Source: Arthrobacter sp. MYb23 (GTDB taxonomy: Bacteria > Actinomycetota > Actinomycetes > Actinomycetales > Micrococcaceae). From it: 64,000 nt of DNA. The position numbers and the translations under genes are program-made. Positions 41,122-51,148 of this stretch are shown in pieces; position 1 is the first letter of the stretch, and each line of letters opens with the position of its first letter. Location of the stretch: NCBI RefSeq assembly GCF_002979775.1, contig NZ_PCPR01000003.1:1-64000 (forward strand), in the 5' to 3' direction. Below the pieces are notes generated by a model. The model was not told the origin of the DNA, did not search any database, and saw nothing but the letters and a program-made list of their open reading frames with translations.

Positions 41122-41553
41122 GTGTTTCTGGGTACTCACTCGCCGCGTCTCGATGAAAAGGGCCGGATCATCCTTCCAGCCAAGTTCCGCGAGGAACTTG
41201 CCGATGGATTGGTTCTCACCAGAGGCCAGGAACGCTGCATCTACGTCTTCAGTCAGAAGGAATTCGAGCGCATCCACGAGTCGATGCGGGAGGCACCACT
41301 GTCTTCCAAACAGGCGCGTGACTACATTCGAGTCTTCCTGTCTGGAGCCTCTGATGAGGTACCTGACAAGCAGGGGCGCGTGACGATTCCGCCGGCGCTC
41401 CGGACTTACGCAGGGCTTGGACGGGAATTGGCAGTCATAGGAGCCGGTACCCGGGCCGAGATCTGGGACGCCGAAGCTTGGAATGAATACCTCGATGAGA
41501 AGGAAGCAGCCTTCTCGGAAACGGATGACGACAATCTCCCCGGGTTCATCTGA
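41122..41553 (+). CDS. mraZ: Transcriptional regulator MraZ
   Basis: MraZ is a ring-forming AbrB-like DNA-binding protein that represses the dcw operon from its own promoter. The 143-residue protein has two SpoVT/AbrB-type halves: [20 protein letters not shown] near the N-terminus and [15 protein letters not shown] in the second half. I favour the GTG at 41122, since GAGGGG sits about 11 bases upstream; the GTG at 41113 is too close to it. The C-terminus is acidic. It begins the division and cell wall cluster. Confidence 0.93.
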   Translation: MFLGTHSPRLDEKGRIILPAKFREELADGLVLTRGQERCIYVFSQKEFERIHESMREAPLSSKQARDYIRVFLSGASDEVPDKQGRVTIPPALRTYAGLGRELAVIGAGTRAEIWDAEAWNEYLDEKEAAFSETDDDNLPGFI

Positions 41554-41581
41554 CCCCGGTTGGAGGAAGCCGCAGTCCAGC

Positions 41582-41685
41582 TTCTTGAATGGGATCTCCA
41601 GCCGCCCATCGAACTGTCTTCCTGGCTCAACTTCCCCTGAGCCAGGCGGCGGCCGATAGGCGCGGATGGGGATCCGATTCAAGAA
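41582..41685 (+). promoter_or_regulatory. mraW RNA motif in the mraZ-rsmH gap
   Basis: A long stem-loop fills the gap. TTCTTGAATGGGATC (41582-41596) pairs with 41671-41685 with one mismatch. CCCATC (41605-41610) stacks on it by pairing with GATGGG (41665-41670). The tip is CCTGGCTCA/TGAGCCAGG (41621-41646) with the loop ACTTCCCC. An actinobacterial mraW RNA motif upstream of this gene has been described; from memory its hairpin loop contains CUUCCCC. The fold ends 35 bases before the rsmH GTG. Confidence 0.72.
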
Positions 41686-41720
41686 TCAGCATGTCAGCGA
41701 TTGAGGAAAGAGGAGGCAGC

Positions 41721-42719
41721 GTGGAAGAGCAGGACGCGGCAAAGCCCACATCGGAGCGCCACGTGCCCGTCCTGAAAGACCGCTGCATCAATCTGCTCGC
41801 TCCCGGCTTTGAAGCTGCCAGGAAACGCGGCGATACCCCGGTCGCCATCGATGCCACGTTGGGTATGGGTGGACACTCCGAGGCAATGCTGCAGCGTTTC
41901 CCGGATCTTCACCTGGTGGGCATCGACCGCGACGAGGAAGCTTTGGCCCTGGCCGGCGCCAGATTGGAACCCTTCTCAGACCGTACTGACCTTGTTCACG
42001 CTGTCTATGACGAGATTGAGGACGTCCTGCTGGACCTTGGCATATCCGAAGTCCATGGCATTCTCATGGACCTTGGAGTCTCCTCCCTGCAGCTCGATGA
42101 GCGCGAGCGGGGCTTCGCTTACTCGTATGACGCCCCTTTGGATATGCGCATGGACACCAGCCGCGGCCAAACCGCGGCCGATGTGGTCAATAACTACACC
42201 GAAGACGAGCTGGTGCGCATCATCCGCAAATGGGGCGAAGAGAAGTTCGCCGGACGGATCGCCAACCGGATCGTCAATGCCCGCACGGAGAAGCCCTTTG
42301 CAACCACGGGGGAGCTCGTAGAGCAGATCCGCAGCGTTGTCCCTGCCGCTGCAGCCAAGAGTGGCGGACACCCCGCCAAGCGCACCTTCCAGGCGTTGCG
42401 GATTGAGGTTAACGAAGAACTGGATGTCCTGGAACGCGCAGTTCCGGCAGCAGTGGCCGCGACGGCCATGGGCGGTCGGATCGTGGTCATGTCCTACCAC
42501 TCGCTGGAGGACAAGATTGTGAAGTCAGTTTTCCAATCAGGTTCCAAATCGTCGGCGCCACTTGGCTTCCCGGTGGAGCTTGAAGAACACAAACCCGAAT
42601 TGAAGACCATCACCAAGGGCACGGAAGTGCCTACGGCAGCAGAAATCGCTGAAAATCCCCGCGCGGCGTCTGCCCGGCTCAGGGCAGTGGAGCGTATCAA
42701 ACCGAGGAGAGACGCATGA
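41721..42719 (+). CDS. rsmH: 16S rRNA (cytosine(1402)-N4)-methyltransferase RsmH (MraW)
   Basis: RsmH methylates C1402 of 16S rRNA with S-adenosylmethionine. The family start [13 protein letters not shown] is followed by the SAM-binding [37 protein letters not shown], and the C-terminal [14 protein letters not shown]. The GTG at 41721 follows AGAGGAGG closely and gives the usual 332 residues; an ATG at 41691 has no such site and abuts the RNA stem. The stop overlaps the FtsL-like gene by four bases. Confidence 0.95.
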   Translation: MEEQDAAKPTSERHVPVLKDRCINLLAPGFEAARKRGDTPVAIDATLGMGGHSEAMLQRFPDLHLVGIDRDEEALALAGARLEPFSDRTDLVHAVYDEIEDVLLDLGISEVHGILMDLGVSSLQLDERERGFAYSYDAPLDMRMDTSRGQTAADVVNNYTEDELVRIIRKWGEEKFAGRIANRIVNARTEKPFATTGELVEQIRSVVPAAAAKSGGHPAKRTFQALRIEVNEELDVLERAVPAAVAATAMGGRIVVMSYHSLEDKIVKSVFQSGSKSSAPLGFPVELEEHKPELKTITKGTEVPTAAEIAENPRAASARLRAVERIKPRRDA

Positions 42720-43384
42720 GCAACGCCGCAGCGAAGACTTTGCCCTCCACGGTGGGCAGCGCCGCCCGTAGCCTTTCTGCGCCCGCGGAAAGGGCCGAGC
42801 CCGCGCGCAAGGCCCGTACGCCACTGTCGCTGGTACGCAGTGCCCCGGGCAAGAGAAGGACGCCGTTCGTTGTCCTTTGCTTTGTGGCGATGGCGGCCGC
42901 ACTCCTGACGGTCCTTGTACTGAACATCTCCGTGTCCACTGCGCAGTATCAGTTGGTGCAGCTGAAAGCGGAGGCTGCCACGCTGAACAAGGAAAACCAG
43001 GACCTGACACAGAAAAAGCAGAACTACGAAGCTCCGCAGAACCTGGCCGCGAAGGCTGCAGAATTGGGAATGGTTGCTTCCACAGTCAAGGGTCAGATCG
43101 ATCTGAACACCATGGCAGTGACCGGTAAGGCATCACCGGCGGTTAAGGGTGATAACCCCGGTGCCCTGCTTGCTCCTCCGGCCGTTGAGGGGTTGATCGA
43201 TGTGGTTCCGTCGGTGACTACCAAGGACCCGTTGGAAAGCCGCAAGCCGGAGGCAACTCCGGCGGCCCCGGCTGCAACGCCGACTACCCCGGCTGCAACA
43301 CTGGCATCCCCTGCGGCCGCCCCACCCGTTGAGCTCCACGGGGGATCGGTACCGGCACCCCAGCAAAAGGCTCCAGGGCAGTAG
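42716..43384 (+). CDS. FtsL-like division protein
   Basis: This 222-residue bitopic protein sits where ftsL lies in dcw clusters. A basic cytoplasmic tail of about 50 residues leads to one membrane helix (about 51-72). A coiled coil follows ([20 protein letters not shown]), then a Pro/Ala-rich tail of about 70 residues. FtsL with FtsB and FtsQ activates the FtsWI septal synthase. The sequence itself is poorly conserved, so the call rests mainly on topology and position. The ATGA overlap couples it to rsmH. Confidence 0.83.
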   Translation: MSNAAAKTLPSTVGSAARSLSAPAERAEPARKARTPLSLVRSAPGKRRTPFVVLCFVAMAAALLTVLVLNISVSTAQYQLVQLKAEAATLNKENQDLTQKKQNYEAPQNLAAKAAELGMVASTVKGQIDLNTMAVTGKASPAVKGDNPGALLAPPAVEGLIDVVPSVTTKDPLESRKPEATPAAPAATPTTPAATLASPAAAPPVELHGGSVPAPQQKAPGQ

Positions 43385-43426
43385 ATCGTCAAACCACCGA
43401 AGCAGGGCCAGCAGCAAGGAATCAAC

Positions 43427-45223
43427 GTGGCAAAGAACCCCGGCACATCGACAAAAACGAAGACGCCGGCGGCAAGAAAGCGGTTGCGCGTTGGCCTTGG
43501 CATCATGCTGACCCTGCTTCTTGTGGTGGGCGGCAAACTCTTCATGGTCCAGGGCCTGGATATGGGCGGGATGGCTGAAGCCGCCCTGGCGAGCCGGCTG
43601 ACGCCGCAAATACTCCCTGCTGAGCGGGGACAGATTGTGGATGCCAATGGCACAGTGCTGGCCAGCAGTGTGATCCGCTACAACATTGTGGTGGACCAGA
43701 CCGTCAATACCGGCACGGAAACTTTCCACCGTTTCAATGAAAAGACGGAGAAGCTGGACGAGATCACCCGTGATCAGGGGATTGCCGACCTCGCCGGGCT
43801 TCTGGGCGCGGATGAAAGCACCATCCGCGAATCGTTGACCGGAGAGAAACAGTACTTTGTGGTGGCAAAGGACGTGAAGCCGGAGCTGGAAGACCGGATT
43901 TCCAAGCTCTATATCCCCGGCCTTAGCGCCGAAGGTGTCAGCAAGCGCGTTTATCCCAACGGCAGCGTTGCCGGCGGCGTGGTGGGCTTCCTCAAGGACG
44001 GAACCAACGGCCAAGCCGGCATCGAACAAACCCAGGACGAGATTCTTCGTGGTGTTGAAGGTAAGCGTGTCTTCGAGATCGGTGCTGATGGCCTGAGGAT
44101 TCCGGTGGCCACGGATGAACTCACCCCGGCCGTTGATGGCAGCGACGTCAAGCTGACCCTGAACACGGACATTCAGTATTTTGCCCAGCAGGCCATCCAG
44201 AGCCAAGTCAACAAGATGAACGCCGAGTGGGGTTCGATCGTTGTGATGGACATCAAAACGGGCAATCTCATTGCCTTGGCTGACACCAATTCACCGGACC
44301 CCAATGACCCCGGGAAAGTTGATGCCAAGGATCGCGGCGTCAGGTCCGTGACGGCAGCCTACGAACCCGGTTCAGTGCAGAAGATGATTACTGCTGCAGC
44401 CGTGATCGAAGAAGGGAAGTCCTTTCCCCTGGATCACTTCACGATCCCCGCGGCCTACACCATTGATGGGCAGACGTTCACCGACGCGTTCGAGCACGGA
44501 ACCGAAGAACGTACCCTTGCCGGAATTCTTGGGTGGTCCATGAACACCGGAACGGTGATGGCGGGCAGCAGGCTCACCAAGGAACAACGGTACGACTGGC
44601 TGAAGAAATTCGGCATCGGCGAGCAGACGGACATCGGCCTGCCCGCGGAAGCCACCGGCATACTGGCTAAGCCCGAGCAGTGGGACGACCGCCAGCAGTA
44701 CACGGTTCTTTTCGGGCAAGGCGTTTCCCAATCCACGCTCCAGACCGTGCGCGCGTTTCAAAGCATCGCCAATGATGGTGTGATGCTGCAGCCCAGGCTC
44801 ATTGACGGCTATATCACCCCGGAAGGCGAGGAACAAAAGGTTCCCGCCAAGGACTCACGTCAGGTGGTTTCCAAGGAAACTGCCCAGCAAGTCCGGGACA
44901 TCCTGGAAAGCGCCGTTACCGAGGGGCAGATCAAGGATGCGGCCATAGACGGCTACCGGGTGGGGGCCAAGACGGGAACGTCCCAGGCGCCCCGCGAGGA
45001 CGGGCTGCCCGGGTTCGACGGTTTCACGGCCTCCATGGTGGGCATGGCACCCATGGATGACCCCAGGTTCATCGTGGAGGTGGTCCTCCAGCGCCCCAAG
45101 GGAAACATCTATGGCGTCACCAACGGTCCCGTGTTCCGATCGGTGATGTCACAGGTCCTGCGGACCTACAACGTGGCGCCGTCCACCGGGACGCCCGCGC
45201 GGTTGCCGCAGTTCGTCAAGTAA
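43427..45223 (+). CDS. ftsI: Septal peptidoglycan transpeptidase FtsI (PBP3/PbpB)
   Basis: FtsI cross-links septal peptidoglycan in the divisome. The 598-residue protein has one N-terminal membrane helix (about 22-42), a PBP dimer domain and a C-terminal penicillin-binding domain. The active-site motifs are SVQK at about residue 316, SMN at about 371 and KTG at about 515. The GTG at 43427 begins AKNPGTSTKT. It is 42 bases after the FtsL-like gene. No PASTA repeats are present. Confidence 0.95.
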   Translation: MAKNPGTSTKTKTPAARKRLRVGLGIMLTLLLVVGGKLFMVQGLDMGGMAEAALASRLTPQILPAERGQIVDANGTVLASSVIRYNIVVDQTVNTGTETFHRFNEKTEKLDEITRDQGIADLAGLLGADESTIRESLTGEKQYFVVAKDVKPELEDRISKLYIPGLSAEGVSKRVYPNGSVAGGVVGFLKDGTNGQAGIEQTQDEILRGVEGKRVFEIGADGLRIPVATDELTPAVDGSDVKLTLNTDIQYFAQQAIQSQVNKMNAEWGSIVVMDIKTGNLIALADTNSPDPNDPGKVDAKDRGVRSVTAAYEPGSVQKMITAAAVIEEGKSFPLDHFTIPAAYTIDGQTFTDAFEHGTEERTLAGILGWSMNTGTVMAGSRLTKEQRYDWLKKFGIGEQTDIGLPAEATGILAKPEQWDDRQQYTVLFGQGVSQSTLQTVRAFQSIANDGVMLQPRLIDGYITPEGEEQKVPAKDSRQVVSKETAQQVRDILESAVTEGQIKDAAIDGYRVGAKTGTSQAPREDGLPGFDGFTASMVGMAPMDDPRFIVEVVLQRPKGNIYGVTNGPVFRSVMSQVLRTYNVAPSTGTPARLPQFVK

Positions 45224-45325
45224 GCTTCTTGGGCGTCTGTTTCGGCCAAATATCGATCCACCACTAACGGCCCGGGCGCCGCTGGCCCCCAGCCGGTCGT
45301 TCCACGAGCACCAACGGAGAACCAC

Positions 45326-46972
45326 GTGTCAGAGCACAATGAGGCAGCTACCAACGCCACGACGCCGGACGCCGGCCAGACCGGCTTTCGTCCCGCATCC
45401 GTGGCTGCAGTGCCGTTGGCCACCATCGCGGAAACACTCGGTGTTGCCGTTCCTGATTCCAGTCAGGACGGGGGAGTGACCGGCATTACCCTCAATTCGA
45501 GGGCCGTCGAAGCCGGGGACCTTTATATGGCCCTGCCGGGCGCCTCCCGTCATGGTGCGGACTTCGTTCCGCAGGCAATCGAGGCAGGGGCGGTTGCCGT
45601 CGTCACGGACGACGCCGGGGCGCGCCAACTGGCTCTGGCAGGTGAGCAGCCAGTACCGGTACTCATCGTTGCCGAGCCGCGAACCGCCGTCGGACGCTTG
45701 GCTGCCCTGATCTATCGCAGCCAGCCTGCCGATGGCGGGTTCCCCACGCTGTACGGCGTCACAGGCACCAACGGCAAGACCACCACTACCTATTTCATCA
45801 ACTCCTTGCTGAGTGCTTTGGGTAAGAAGCCTGGCTTGATCGGGACCATCGAGATCCTTGCCGGCGGGAAGCCGATCCCCAGTCTCCTCACGACGCCGGA
45901 ATCCACGGATGTCCATGCGTTGCTGGCCCTGATGCGCGAACGGGAATTGGATGCAGCCTCCATGGAAGTCTCATCCCACGCCATCTCGTTCCACCGCGTG
46001 GACGGAGTGATGTTCGACGTCGCCGGATTCACCAATCTGACCCAGGACCACCTGGACCTGCATGGCAGCATGGACGAGTACTTCCGGACCAAGGCTGAAC
46101 TCTTCACTGCCGGAAGGGCCAGGCACGCCGTGGTCACGGTGGACGACGAGTGGGGCCGCAAGCTGGCCGGTACGGCCGACATCCCTGTCACCACCCTCGC
46201 AACCAAGCCCCTGGATGCAGGCAGCCCGGATGCCGACTGGAGGGTTGCGTCCACCACGGCGCGTGGACTGGGCACGGAATTCGAGCTCAGGCACGCCGAC
46301 GGACGGACCCTGCGCGTCCACACCGGCCTGCCTGGCGGGTTCAACGTGGCCAACGCAGCCCTGGCCACTCTCATGGTCCTGGCATCCGGGGTTGACGACA
46401 TGACGCTCCAGGCTGCCTTGGATACGCACGACCCCTTCACTGTGGCAGTTCCCGGACGCATGCAGCTCGTTTCGGCAGAGCCCGCCTCGGTTGTTGATTT
46501 TGCCCACAATCCCGACGCTTTGTCGCGTGCCCTGGAAGCCGTTCGCTCTCCCAAAGAGGGGTCCCGCGTCATCGTGGTCTTCGGGGCAACGGGTCAGCGC
46601 GACCAAGGCAAGCGCCCCACCATGGGTGCAATCGCTGCCCGCCTGGCCGACGTCGTGATCATCAGCGATGACGATCCCCACGACGAGGACGCAGCAGCAA
46701 TCCGGGCCGAGGTCCTCCAGGGCGCCTACGATGCCCGGGATTTTGAGAAATTGAACAGCGAAATTATTGAGTCCTACCCCAGGGATGCCGCCATCAGGCT
46801 GGCCGTCGACATGGCCACCAGCGATGACACCATCCTCATTGCCGGGCGTGGCCACGAGGTGTGGCAAGAGGTCAAGGGCGTGAATCTTGCACTGGACGAC
46901 AGAGTGGAGTTGCGGGCCGCCTTGACATCCAAGGGATTCAGCGTTTCAACGGACCAGCGGATAGAGTCCTAA
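45326..46972 (+). CDS. murE: UDP-MurNAc-tripeptide synthetase MurE (probably L-lysine-adding)
   Basis: MurE adds the third residue of the peptidoglycan stem peptide to UDP-MurNAc-L-Ala-D-Glu with ATP. The ATP loop [17 protein letters not shown], a MurE/F-type NAAL segment and the C-domain are present in 548 residues. The acceptor-specificity motif, DNPR in diaminopimelate enzymes, reads DDPH here (residues 449-452, in SDDDPHDED). The missing Arg argues for L-lysine, which fits the lysine-type wall of Arthrobacter. The GTG at 45326 has GGAG upstream. Confidence 0.94.
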   Translation: MSEHNEAATNATTPDAGQTGFRPASVAAVPLATIAETLGVAVPDSSQDGGVTGITLNSRAVEAGDLYMALPGASRHGADFVPQAIEAGAVAVVTDDAGARQLALAGEQPVPVLIVAEPRTAVGRLAALIYRSQPADGGFPTLYGVTGTNGKTTTTYFINSLLSALGKKPGLIGTIEILAGGKPIPSLLTTPESTDVHALLALMRERELDAASMEVSSHAISFHRVDGVMFDVAGFTNLTQDHLDLHGSMDEYFRTKAELFTAGRARHAVVTVDDEWGRKLAGTADIPVTTLATKPLDAGSPDADWRVASTTARGLGTEFELRHADGRTLRVHTGLPGGFNVANAALATLMVLASGVDDMTLQAALDTHDPFTVAVPGRMQLVSAEPASVVDFAHNPDALSRALEAVRSPKEGSRVIVVFGATGQRDQGKRPTMGAIAARLADVVIISDDDPHDEDAAAIRAEVLQGAYDARDFEKLNSEIIESYPRDAAIRLAVDMATSDDTILIAGRGHEVWQEVKGVNLALDDRVELRAALTSKGFSVSTDQRIES

Positions 46973-46978
46973 ACCGAG

Positions 46979-48469
46979 ATGATTGCACTTACTGCGGCGG
47001 AGATCGCCGACATCACCCATGGCCGATTGACCGGAGATCCGGACGTCGTGCCCACTTCCGTCGTCACTGATTCCCGGGAAGCGAAGCCCGGATCGTTGTA
47101 TGTGGCCAAACCCGGCGAGCACGCCGATGGACATGACTTCGTCGATGCCGCTTTCGAACGCGGTGCCGTTCTGGTTCTCGCCGAACGTGAAGTGACCGAC
47201 GCCGACGGCCGCCCGTATCCCGCCGTCGTGGTTGAGGACGCGGTCCTGGCCATGGGGGCGCTGGCCGCGGAGTCCGTGAGCCGCATCCGTGCTGAGCGTA
47301 AGAGCCGTGGCGAGGAATTTACCGTCATTGGCATTACCGGTTCTGCGGGGAAAACCACCACCAAGGACCTCCTTGCCGGTGTGCTGTCCACCGCTGGCGC
47401 CACTGTGGCACCCCAGGGCTCCTACAATGGCGAGGTGGGCGTCCCGCTGACGGTCTTTGCCGCCGACGCCGGCACCCGCTTCCTGGTGATCGAGATGGGC
47501 GCCACGGGCCTGGGCCACATCAAGTACTTGGCTGAGATGGTCAAGCCGGATATCGGCGTGGTCCTCGTGGTTGGCACTGCCCACGCCGGTGAATTCGGTG
47601 GTGTGGAGAACATCGCCAAGACCAAAGGCGAACTGGTGGAAGCCTTGAGCGAGCACGGTACGGCCGTGATCAACCTCGATGATGGCCGGGTTGCCGCCAT
47701 GCGCACCCGGACCAAGGCCAAGGTGTTGGGGTTCACGGCCTCGCCGGCCACCACTGAAGAGGTGGAGGCACGCAACGTTGTGGTCAACGGGCAAGGATTT
47801 CCTGATTTTGATCTGGTCCTGCCCGACGGCGGCCCGTCCGTTGAGGTGCGCAGCCGCCTGATCGGTGGCCACCACGTCACCAATCTGTTGGCAGCAGCCG
47901 CCGCAGCGTTCGCCGCAGGCATCCCGGCCGCAGACATTGCGTCCTCGCTCAGCTCCCAGTCCGCAGCCAGCCGCTGGCGGATGGAGCGGACTGAACGTGA
48001 AGACGGCGTCACCATCATCAACGACGCTTACAACGCCAACCCCGAATCCATGCGGGCTGCCTTGCGTACGCTGGCCGATCTGGGACAAGGCAGAAGGACC
48101 TGGGCCGTTCTGGGAGCCATGCTTGAGCTGGGCGAAGACTCCATCCGTGAACACACCGCAGTGGGCACCCAGGTGGTGCGCCTGAACATTTCCAGGCTGG
48201 TGGTGGTGGGACGCGCAGCCCGTGCGCTCTACGTCTCAGCCATCCAGGAAGGGTCCTGGGGTGACGAGTGTTCCTTCACCGAGACTGTGGAAGAAGCCTA
48301 CGAGCTGCTTCAAAATGAACTGGAACCCGGAGACCTGGTGCTCTTCAAGTCCTCCAACGGTGTGGGCCTGCGGCATTTGGGTGATCGGATAGCATTACCT
48401 CCACGGGCCGAGCCCACCGGAGAAAACGCGGATGAAGCTGCCGCAAGCGAAGGGAACGAGCTGCTGTGA
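46979..48469 (+). CDS. murF: UDP-MurNAc-pentapeptide synthetase MurF
   Basis: MurF joins D-Ala-D-Ala to the UDP-MurNAc tripeptide. The 496-residue protein has the ATP loop [20 protein letters not shown], the domain signature [14 protein letters not shown] and [18 protein letters not shown] in the C-domain. It starts six bases after murE, with ATG at 46979, and overlaps mraY by four bases. Confidence 0.95.
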   Translation: MIALTAAEIADITHGRLTGDPDVVPTSVVTDSREAKPGSLYVAKPGEHADGHDFVDAAFERGAVLVLAEREVTDADGRPYPAVVVEDAVLAMGALAAESVSRIRAERKSRGEEFTVIGITGSAGKTTTKDLLAGVLSTAGATVAPQGSYNGEVGVPLTVFAADAGTRFLVIEMGATGLGHIKYLAEMVKPDIGVVLVVGTAHAGEFGGVENIAKTKGELVEALSEHGTAVINLDDGRVAAMRTRTKAKVLGFTASPATTEEVEARNVVVNGQGFPDFDLVLPDGGPSVEVRSRLIGGHHVTNLLAAAAAAFAAGIPAADIASSLSSQSAASRWRMERTEREDGVTIINDAYNANPESMRAALRTLADLGQGRRTWAVLGAMLELGEDSIREHTAVGTQVVRLNISRLVVVGRAARALYVSAIQEGSWGDECSFTETVEEAYELLQNELEPGDLVLFKSSNGVGLRHLGDRIALPPRAEPTGENADEAAASEGNELL

Positions 48470-49575
48470 TTGCACTTTTGATCGGCGCCGGCGTCGCCCT
48501 GCTGGTGGCCCTGATCGGGACACCGCTGTTTATTAAGTTCCTTGTGGCCAAGAGCTACGGACAATTTATCCGGGACGACGGACCCACGTCGCACCACACC
48601 AAGCGCGGCACGCCCACCATGGGCGGAACCGTGGTGGTGGCTGCCGTGCTGATCAGTTATTTCGTGACACACCTGATCATGTGGATGATGAATCCGGCCT
48701 CGGCCGGCCCGTCGGCATCCGGGCTCCTGCTGCTCTTCCTCATGGTGGGTATGGGTTTTGTTGGTTTCCTTGATGACTTCATCAAGATCTCCAACAAACG
48801 CAGCCTTGGCCTGAACGCACGCGCCAAGCTGATCCTGCAGGCGGCCGTGGGCATCATCTTCGCGGTGCTGGTCCTTCAGTTCCCCAATGAGGATGGCCTG
48901 CGCCCCGCATCGACCCAAATCTCCCTGGTCCGGGACATCCCGTGGCTGGACCTCGCTTTCGGCGGCACAGTAGTGGGCGCCATCTTGTTCGTGCTCTGGT
49001 CAAACTTGATCATCACCGCGGCCACCAACGGCGTGAACCTGACCGACGGCCTTGATGGGTTGGCTGCCGGAGCGTCCATCATGGTCTTCGGCGCCTATAC
49101 CATCATGGGAATCTGGCAGAGCAACCAGGCCTGCGGGTCACCCCGGGAAGCCGGCAGTGGGTGCTATCAGGTCCGCGACCCCATGGACCTCGCCATGCTG
49201 GCCGCGATACTCAGTGCGGCCCTGGTGGGATTCCTCTGGTGGAATACCTCACCTGCCAAGATCTTCATGGGTGACACCGGTTCCTTGGCCATTGGCGGTG
49301 CCGTTGCGGCGTTCGCCATCCTGTCACGTACCGAACTCCTGCTGGCGTTCATTGGTGGTCTCTTTGTACTCATCACCCTGTCCGTCATCATTCAAGTGGG
49401 CTTCTTCAAACTCAGTGGCGGAAAGCGTGTCTTCAAGATGGCCCCGCTGCAACACCACTTTGAATTGAAGGGCTGGGCGGAAGTCACGGTTGTGGTCCGG
49501 TTCTGGATTCTCGCCGGGCTCTTCGTGGCTGCAGGCCTTGGGATTTTCTATGCTGAATGGGTGGTGCTGCTGTGA
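48466..49575 (+). CDS. mraY: Phospho-MurNAc-pentapeptide translocase MraY
   Basis: MraY transfers phospho-MurNAc-pentapeptide to undecaprenyl phosphate, making lipid I. This 369-residue membrane protein has about 10 helices. The family motifs are [10 protein letters not shown] near residue 45, [16 protein letters not shown] near 103, [13 protein letters not shown] near 188 and [12 protein letters not shown] near 267. [11 protein letters not shown] lies near the C-terminus. The GTG start overlaps the murF stop. Confidence 0.96.
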   Translation: MIALLIGAGVALLVALIGTPLFIKFLVAKSYGQFIRDDGPTSHHTKRGTPTMGGTVVVAAVLISYFVTHLIMWMMNPASAGPSASGLLLLFLMVGMGFVGFLDDFIKISNKRSLGLNARAKLILQAAVGIIFAVLVLQFPNEDGLRPASTQISLVRDIPWLDLAFGGTVVGAILFVLWSNLIITAATNGVNLTDGLDGLAAGASIMVFGAYTIMGIWQSNQACGSPREAGSGCYQVRDPMDLAMLAAILSAALVGFLWWNTSPAKIFMGDTGSLAIGGAVAAFAILSRTELLLAFIGGLFVLITLSVIIQVGFFKLSGGKRVFKMAPLQHHFELKGWAEVTVVVRFWILAGLFVAAGLGIFYAEWVVLL

Positions 49576-51146
49576 ACGATAGCCCGGAGATGACGCCGTC
49601 CAACGCTGACAGGCTTCACACGCTCACCAGCTGGGATGCTGACTGGGCCGGTCTGCGCGTTGTGGTGACCGGCATAGGTGTGTCCGGCTTCGCGGCTGCA
49701 GACACCCTCATTGAACTCGGTGCAAAGGTGGTGGTGGTTGACGCCGCCACCAGCACCAAGGCCAACGCCCAGGCCGACACCCTCAAGATTGTTGGTGCCG
49801 TGGATGTGCTGCTGGGGGAGGACGCCGTGAAGGCCCTCCCGTTGATCGAGGATACTTTGCCGGACCTCGTGGTGACGTCGCCCGGGTGGCGCCCCGACCA
49901 AGCGCTGCTTGCCGCTGCGAAGCGTCAGCACATCCCCGTTTGGGGCGACGTTGAGCTCGCGTGGCGGCTTAGGGAGAGGGCCGGGCACAAGACCGCGGAC
50001 TGGCTGACGATTACCGGGACCAACGGCAAGACCACCACGGTGGGCATGGCTGAATCCATGCTGCAGGCAGCCGGGCTCAAAGCGATCGCCGTGGGTAACG
50101 TCGGCACCCCAATTCTTGACGCTCTCCGGGACCCGGTGGACTACGATGCCTTCGCTGTTGAGCTCTCCAGCTTCCAGCTGCATTGGAGTCACTCTCTGTC
50201 TCCGGTGGCGAGTGTCTGCCTGAACGTTGCCGAGGACCATGTTGACTGGCATGGCTCCTACGCCTCCTACCTCGCGGACAAAGCCAAGGTGTATGAGAAC
50301 ACCCAAAAGGCTGCGATCTACAACGCCGAACAGATCGAAACCGAACGAATGGTGGAGAACGCCGACGTCATTGAGGGGTGCCGGGCCATCGGCTTCACCA
50401 CCAACACGCCTGCCATCAGCATGGTGGGTGTGGTGGATGGTCTGCTTGTTGACCGCGCGTTCATTGCCGAGCGTAAAGACTCCGCGGCCGAACTGGCCGC
50501 CATGTCCGATCTTGGTCCTGTTGCACCCCGCCATATGGTAGCCAACGCCCTCGCGGCAGCGGCCCTGGTCCGTGCCTACGGAGTTGATGCGGCAGCCGTG
50601 AAACAGGGCATTGCCAACTACCTGCCAGGTGCGCACCGCATCCAGCTGGTGGCCAACAGCAATGACGTCTTGTGGATCAACGACTCGAAGGCAACCAACC
50701 CGCACGCCGCCTCCGCCGCCCTGTCGGCTTTTCAGCGCGTGGTGTGGATTGCCGGTGGCCTGTCCAAGGGTGTCAACTACGACGACCTCGTCAAAGAGCA
50801 CGCGCCCAGGCTCAAAGCCGTGGTGCTCATTGGTACTGACACCGAGGCATTGGAAGGGGCCCTCCAGCGACACGCACCCGATGTCCCCGTTATCACGCCC
50901 TCCAAGGGCGACACTGATGGAGTGCAGACCGCAGCCGGAGACGCCGCTTCGCCAATCTACGGTGAGACCATCATGGCCCGGGCCGTGGCATCGGCGGCCG
51001 GAGTGGCAACGCCCGGCGATACCGTGCTGATGGCACCGGCGGCTGCATCCATGGATCAGTTCTCTTCCTACGCTCACCGTGGCGACGCTTTCGTCCTGGC
51101 AGTTCGCGAGCTTGTGGAAGGGCAGGCACCGACCACCGAGGAGTAA
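49572..51146 (+). CDS. murD: UDP-MurNAc-L-alanine:D-glutamate ligase MurD
   Basis: MurD adds D-glutamate to UDP-MurNAc-L-alanine. The 524-residue protein has a Rossmann N-domain ([17 protein letters not shown]), the ATP loop [19 protein letters not shown] and [15 protein letters not shown] with later domain-3 motifs. I take the GTG at 49572, which overlaps the mraY stop by four bases (GTGA); an ATG at 49557 is in frame. It precedes ftsW by two bases. Confidence 0.94.
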   Translation: MNDSPEMTPSNADRLHTLTSWDADWAGLRVVVTGIGVSGFAAADTLIELGAKVVVVDAATSTKANAQADTLKIVGAVDVLLGEDAVKALPLIEDTLPDLVVTSPGWRPDQALLAAAKRQHIPVWGDVELAWRLRERAGHKTADWLTITGTNGKTTTVGMAESMLQAAGLKAIAVGNVGTPILDALRDPVDYDAFAVELSSFQLHWSHSLSPVASVCLNVAEDHVDWHGSYASYLADKAKVYENTQKAAIYNAEQIETERMVENADVIEGCRAIGFTTNTPAISMVGVVDGLLVDRAFIAERKDSAAELAAMSDLGPVAPRHMVANALAAAALVRAYGVDAAAVKQGIANYLPGAHRIQLVANSNDVLWINDSKATNPHAASAALSAFQRVVWIAGGLSKGVNYDDLVKEHAPRLKAVVLIGTDTEALEGALQRHAPDVPVITPSKGDTDGVQTAAGDAASPIYGETIMARAVASAAGVATPGDTVLMAPAAASMDQFSSYAHRGDAFVLAVRELVEGQAPTTEE

Positions 51147-51148
51147 CA

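Noticed and set aside
41691..41720. RsmH start at the ATG at 41691
   Set aside because: No ribosome binding site precedes it and it abuts the RNA stem; the GTG at 41721 has AGAGGAGG and gives the usual protein length.
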